From an uncultured Ruminococcus sp. (GTDB lineage: Bacteria > Bacillota > Clostridia > UBA1212 > UBA1255): a stretch of DNA of 8,122 nt. The notes beneath the pieces were generated by a model. The model worked only from the letters and a program-made list of their open reading frames with translations. It searched no databases and was not told the DNA's origin. The stretch is taken from the NCBI GenBank assembly GCA_902782885.1, contig CACZOW010000082.1:1-8122 (forward strand), in the 5' to 3' direction. The position numbers were made by a program, and so were the translations under genes. How positions within the stretch are numbered: the stretch's first letter is position 1; the number at the start of each line of letters is the position of its first letter. Shown here in pieces: positions 6,658-8,122 of the stretch.

Positions 6658-7270
6658 TAAGGCGGCTCACGTGTTTGTACACCAGGAAGGTGATCAGGCA
6701 GTTGAGCACGCTTTTTATTGCGTTGAACGGAATGATCGCGGGCAGCAGCAGGCCGGCAACGATTTTGGTGCTCACACCCATGTAGAGCGGGTCAATGATC
6801 AGGTTCAGCGGGATCATGATGAGCGTCATTGACAGCGCGCCCGCGCACAGCGCAATCACGGCCCCTTTGCGCGAGTGCATTTTGCGGTAAATGATGCCGG
6901 CGGCGAGGACCATTGTCCCCGTGGCCAGAAAATGCATCAGAATGCCCCAGAAACCGCCCGACGCGCTCACCGTGACTCCCTGTACCACCGCCACGACGAG
7001 CGTGAGCAATACGCCCCACAGAGGCCCGAACGCGAACGTCGCGATCAGTATCGGCACGTCCGCCGGATCGTACTCCAGAAACGGCGCCGCGGGCAATATC
7101 GGGAAATGCACGAAATACACCAGCACCACGGACAACGCGGCGAACATGGCGAGGTATACGAATTTCATTGCCCCTTTGCGCGGCGCGGCGGCGGGCGCGG
7201 GCGTGGCGGATTGCGTGGCGGATTGCGTGGCGGTTGGCGCGGCGAGCGTGGTTTTCTGTTTGTTTTTCAT
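6641..7270 (-). CDS. ribU: Riboflavin ECF transporter S-component (RibU-like)
   Basis: The 209-residue membrane protein is the substrate-binding S-subunit of an energy-coupling-factor importer; it would share EcfA/EcfA'/EcfT subunits encoded elsewhere. About six hydrophobic segments lie in residues 36-197. The RibU signature FLEYDPADVPILIATFAFGP (64-83) is clear, as is NAIKSVLN (183-190) near the C-terminus. The start is fixed by AGGAGG (7279-7284 on the plus strand) 8 bases before the ATG at 7268-7270; longer in-frame starts would overlap the terminator stem. The role is confirmed by the FMN riboswitch upstream, so uptake of riboflavin should fall when FMN is plentiful. An odd feature is a 34-residue Ala/Thr/Gln/Pro-rich N-terminal tail with an S-A-T-Q repeat before the first helix, absent from typical RibU. 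It is convergent with thiN, with a 32-bp gap. Confidence 0.93.
   Translation of the reverse strand: MKNKQKTTLAAPTATQSATQSATPAPAAAPRKGAMKFVYLAMFAALSVVLVYFVHFPILPAAPFLEYDPADVPILIATFAFGPLWGVLLTLVVAVVQGVTVSASGGFWGILMHFLATGTMVLAAGIIYRKMHSRKGAVIALCAGALSMTLIMIPLNLIIDPLYMGVSTKIVAGLLLPAIIPFNAIKSVLNCLITFLVYKHVSRLIDRTI
7201..7236 (-). repeat. 12-bp tandem repeat coding the S-A-T-Q tail of RibU
   Basis: GCGTGGCGGATT occurs at 7201-7212 and 7213-7224, and a third copy at 7225-7236 ends in TG instead of TT. The 12-bp period keeps frame and encodes repeated S-A-T-Q/P residues in the cytosolic N-terminal tail. Copy number could vary by slippage without breaking the gene. Confidence 0.85.
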
Positions 7271-7278
7271 TGTCCTCT

Positions 7279-7284
7279 CCTCCT
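7279..7284 (-). promoter_or_regulatory. Strong Shine-Dalgarno site deciding the ribU start
   Basis: On the minus strand this reads AGGAGG, followed by AGAGGACA and the ATG, an 8-base spacing. It selects the ATG at 7270 over the internal methionine at residue 35 and over upstream non-ATG starts. Confidence 0.85.
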
Positions 7285-7326
7285 GAAACATGCAGCGCGC
7301 GTGCGTTTCTCCGGTCTCCGGACAAT

Positions 7327-7358
7327 AAAAAACACCCGCTGCGCTCACGCTTCGGGTG
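7327..7358 (-). terminator. Intrinsic terminator of the FMN riboswitch
   Basis: In the leftward transcript CACCCG (7358-7353) pairs with CGGGUG (7338-7333). An inner GCG/CGC stem with a UGAG loop (7350-7341) lies inside it, and UUUUUU (7332-7327) follows. The hairpin sits between the FMN aptamer and the ribU RBS. This is the expected OFF state when FMN is bound. Confidence 0.9.
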
Positions 7359-7379
7359 AAACCAGTGCGTTCGGCGCGG

Positions 7380-7395
7380 GCCGCAATCCTGCGGC
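7380..7395 (-). other. Linker hairpin between aptamer and terminator
   Basis: The transcript can form GCCGCA (7395-7390) with UGCGGC (7385-7380) around a 4-base loop. It lies in the expression platform between helix P1 and the terminator. It may pause the polymerase or hold the linker compact while the aptamer samples FMN. Confidence 0.5.
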
Positions 7396-7413
7396 GTCAC
7401 GCGACTCTGATTC

Positions 7414-7551
7414 CGTTTCTCTCCTCCGGACTGTACCGTCGGCCCCGGAATCTCACCGGGTCTGCCGGAACCGTGACCGCGCTCTCGCAGCCTGACGTTC
7501 CCGCTCGCGGGCTTTCACCGCCGGTGGGGATTTTCACCCCGCCCCGAAACG
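7414..7551 (-). promoter_or_regulatory. FMN riboswitch aptamer (RFN element)
   Basis: Read on the minus strand, the segment carries the conserved RFN blocks in order. These are the closing strand CGUUUC with GGGGCGGGGUGAAAAUCCCC (P2), ACCGGCGGUGAAAGCCCGCG, then GGCAGACCCGGUGAGAUUCC, GGCCGACGGUACAGUCCGGA and GGAGAGAAACG. P1 pairs CGUUUC (7551-7546) with GAAACG (7419-7414) and can extend by two pairs. The RNA binds flavin mononucleotide. Together with the downstream terminator it should switch off ribU when FMN is abundant. The aptamer begins only about 3 bases after the predicted transcription start. Confidence 0.96.
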
Positions 7552-7560
7552 AACAGCCGA

Positions 7561-7589
7561 ATGATAGCACAAATAAAAGGAATAATCAA
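7561..7589 (-). promoter_or_regulatory. Promoter of the riboswitch-ribU transcript
   Basis: On the minus strand, TTGATT (7589-7584) and TATCAT (7566-7561) are separated by 17 bp. TG one base before the -10 box makes it an extended -10. The predicted start is near 7554, directly at the 5' side of aptamer helix P1. Confidence 0.8.
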
Positions 7590-7613
7590 GATGTATGTTG
7601 TTCCGGAGGTCAA

Positions 7614-7657
7614 TATTTCCTGGTATTTCCGGGTAATATGGATATGGTTTGGATATG
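7614..7657. repeat. Short helically phased direct repeats upstream of the ribU promoter
   Basis: TATTTCC occurs at 7614-7620 and 7624-7630 (10 bp apart), and TGGATATG at 7639-7646 and 7650-7657 (11 bp apart). The second pair resembles the TGGATAA core found repeatedly further right. Spacing near one helical turn could suit protein binding, but degenerate repeat remnants are as likely. Confidence 0.45.
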
Positions 7658-7660
7658 CAG

Positions 7661-7780
7661 ATTTGGTCCGGCGGTGGGTTTGAGTGGTTCGGATACGCGA
7701 TTTTGGCCCGGCGGCGGGTTTGAGTGGTTCGGATACGCGATTTTGGCCTGGCGGTGGTTTTGAGTGGTCCAGATACGCGA
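7661..7780. repeat. Three tandem 40-bp repeats
   Basis: Units lie at 7661-7700, 7701-7740 and 7741-7780, head to tail without spacers. The first two differ at 3 of 40 positions and the third differs from the second at about five. TTTTGG at 7781-7786 starts a fourth unit, and 7641-7660 resembles the last half of a preceding one. The conserved core is GAGTGGTTCGGATACGCGA followed by the next unit's TTTTGG. A 40-bp period is not a multiple of three, so each copy reads in a different frame and coding is very unlikely. Confidence 0.93.
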
Positions 7781-7783
7781 TTT

Positions 7784-8122
7784 TGGATAAATTATGCGCC
7801 GATTGGCTTAATTATCCAGAGGGCGCCTTATCCCGGCTTTTCGGCTTTTGCATCGTTCCCGGATTCTGGATAAATTCAATGATCTTCGCGCTCTCTTATA
7901 CCATTTTTGGCTCCTTCTCTGTGTCCTTGGGCTCCGTCTGTAGTCTTATAGCTGGATAACTTTTTCATTTTCCGGGTGTTTTATACCATGAGAGTAATTT
8001 TTCTCCAATTCGATCTGGATAATTATAAAGGATTATAACATTTTTATACCATTCGTAGGGCCCGGCAATCAAAAATGAGCGAGAGCCGCGCTGTGAAAAT
8101 GGCAATTCTGGATAAATTCAGG
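7784..8122. repeat. Array of TGGATAA ... TTATACCA spaced modules (imperfect inverted repeats)
   Basis: TGGATAA occurs at 7784, 7867, 7953, 8016 and 8109. About 28 bases after the first base of each complete copy comes TTATCCA (7812) or TTATACCAT (7896, 7981, 8044). The offsets are 28, 29, 28 and 28. The two arms are inverted repeats, with a bulged A in the last three copies. The first copy is the best hairpin: TGGATAAATTA (7784-7794) with TAATTATCCA (7809-7818) and an inner GCC/GGC stem. Modules are separated by 48, 48, 26 and 56 bases of unrelated, AT-richer sequence. The fifth copy is cut by the window edge. No gene is seen anywhere in 7590-8122. Confidence 0.75.

Noticed and set aside
7271..7348. 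Upstream extension of ribU to 7348
   Set aside because: It would start inside the riboswitch terminator hairpin and lacks an RBS, whereas the ATG at 7270 has an ideal one.
7356..7959. Plus-strand frames across the riboswitch complement and the 40-bp repeats
   Set aside because: The first part is antisense to a structured RNA, and the repeat period of 40 is not a multiple of three. Similar peptides appear in several frames, so the frames are by-products of the repeats.
7661..8122. CRISPR array
   Set aside because: The 40-bp units are contiguous with no spacers. The TGGATAA modules have short, imperfect arms and irregular spacing, and no cas gene is in the window.
7784..8122. Integron attC cassette array
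   Set aside because: Module spacing is in the right size range, but the ends do not match RYYYAAC/GTTRRRY core sites and there are no cassette genes or integrase in the window.

Overview
The window is about 8.1 kb of GC-rich bacterial DNA with compactly arranged genes. Five complete protein genes and one 5'-truncated gene read rightward (1-6608). One gene reads leftward (6641-7270). The right-hand 0.55 kb is non-coding, AT-richer and repeat-rich. Gram-positive-type traits suggest a GC-rich Firmicute (Clostridia-like) or related lineage: two lipoprotein signals, extended -10 promoters, strong AGGAGG Shine-Dalgarno sites, and an FMN riboswitch in front of a riboflavin ECF S-component. This placement is an inference; no rRNA or other firm taxonomic marker is present.

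Positions 1-4106 look like a carbohydrate-use region. A predicted surface lipoprotein with a glycoside-hydrolase-like TIM barrel enters from the left edge. After a weak terminator and a good promoter (1399-1428) come a sugar-phosphate isomerase/epimerase-type TIM barrel and a Gfo/Idh/MocA NAD(P)-dependent oxidoreductase. This pair is commonly found together in sugar, inositol or sugar-acid oxidation and isomerisation. A small DUF2752 membrane protein follows 3 bp behind the oxidoreductase, with a strong terminator-like hairpin inside its first codons.

Positions 4114-6608 form a second unit with its own promoter. It encodes an M3-family zinc oligopeptidase with a lipoprotein signal, which is unusual because most M3 enzymes are cytosolic. 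A thiamine diphosphokinase gene overlaps its stop codon (ATGA). Convergent to it, on the minus strand, is a RibU-like riboflavin transporter S-component. Its full control region can be read: promoter (7561-7589), FMN aptamer (7414-7551), intrinsic terminator (7327-7358) and strong RBS. The 5' strand of aptamer helix P1 can pair over 9 bp with the 5' arm of the terminator, which gives a direct model for FMN-controlled transcription termination.

Beyond the riboflavin promoter (7590-8122) I see no credible gene. The stretch holds three back-to-back 40-bp repeats (7661-7780). These are followed by an array of at least four copies of a spaced module, TGGATAA then TTATACCA about 28 bases later, forming imperfect inverted repeats. 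The 9-mers around TGGATAA resemble DnaA boxes with one mismatch. The array runs off the right edge and is the least explained part of the window.
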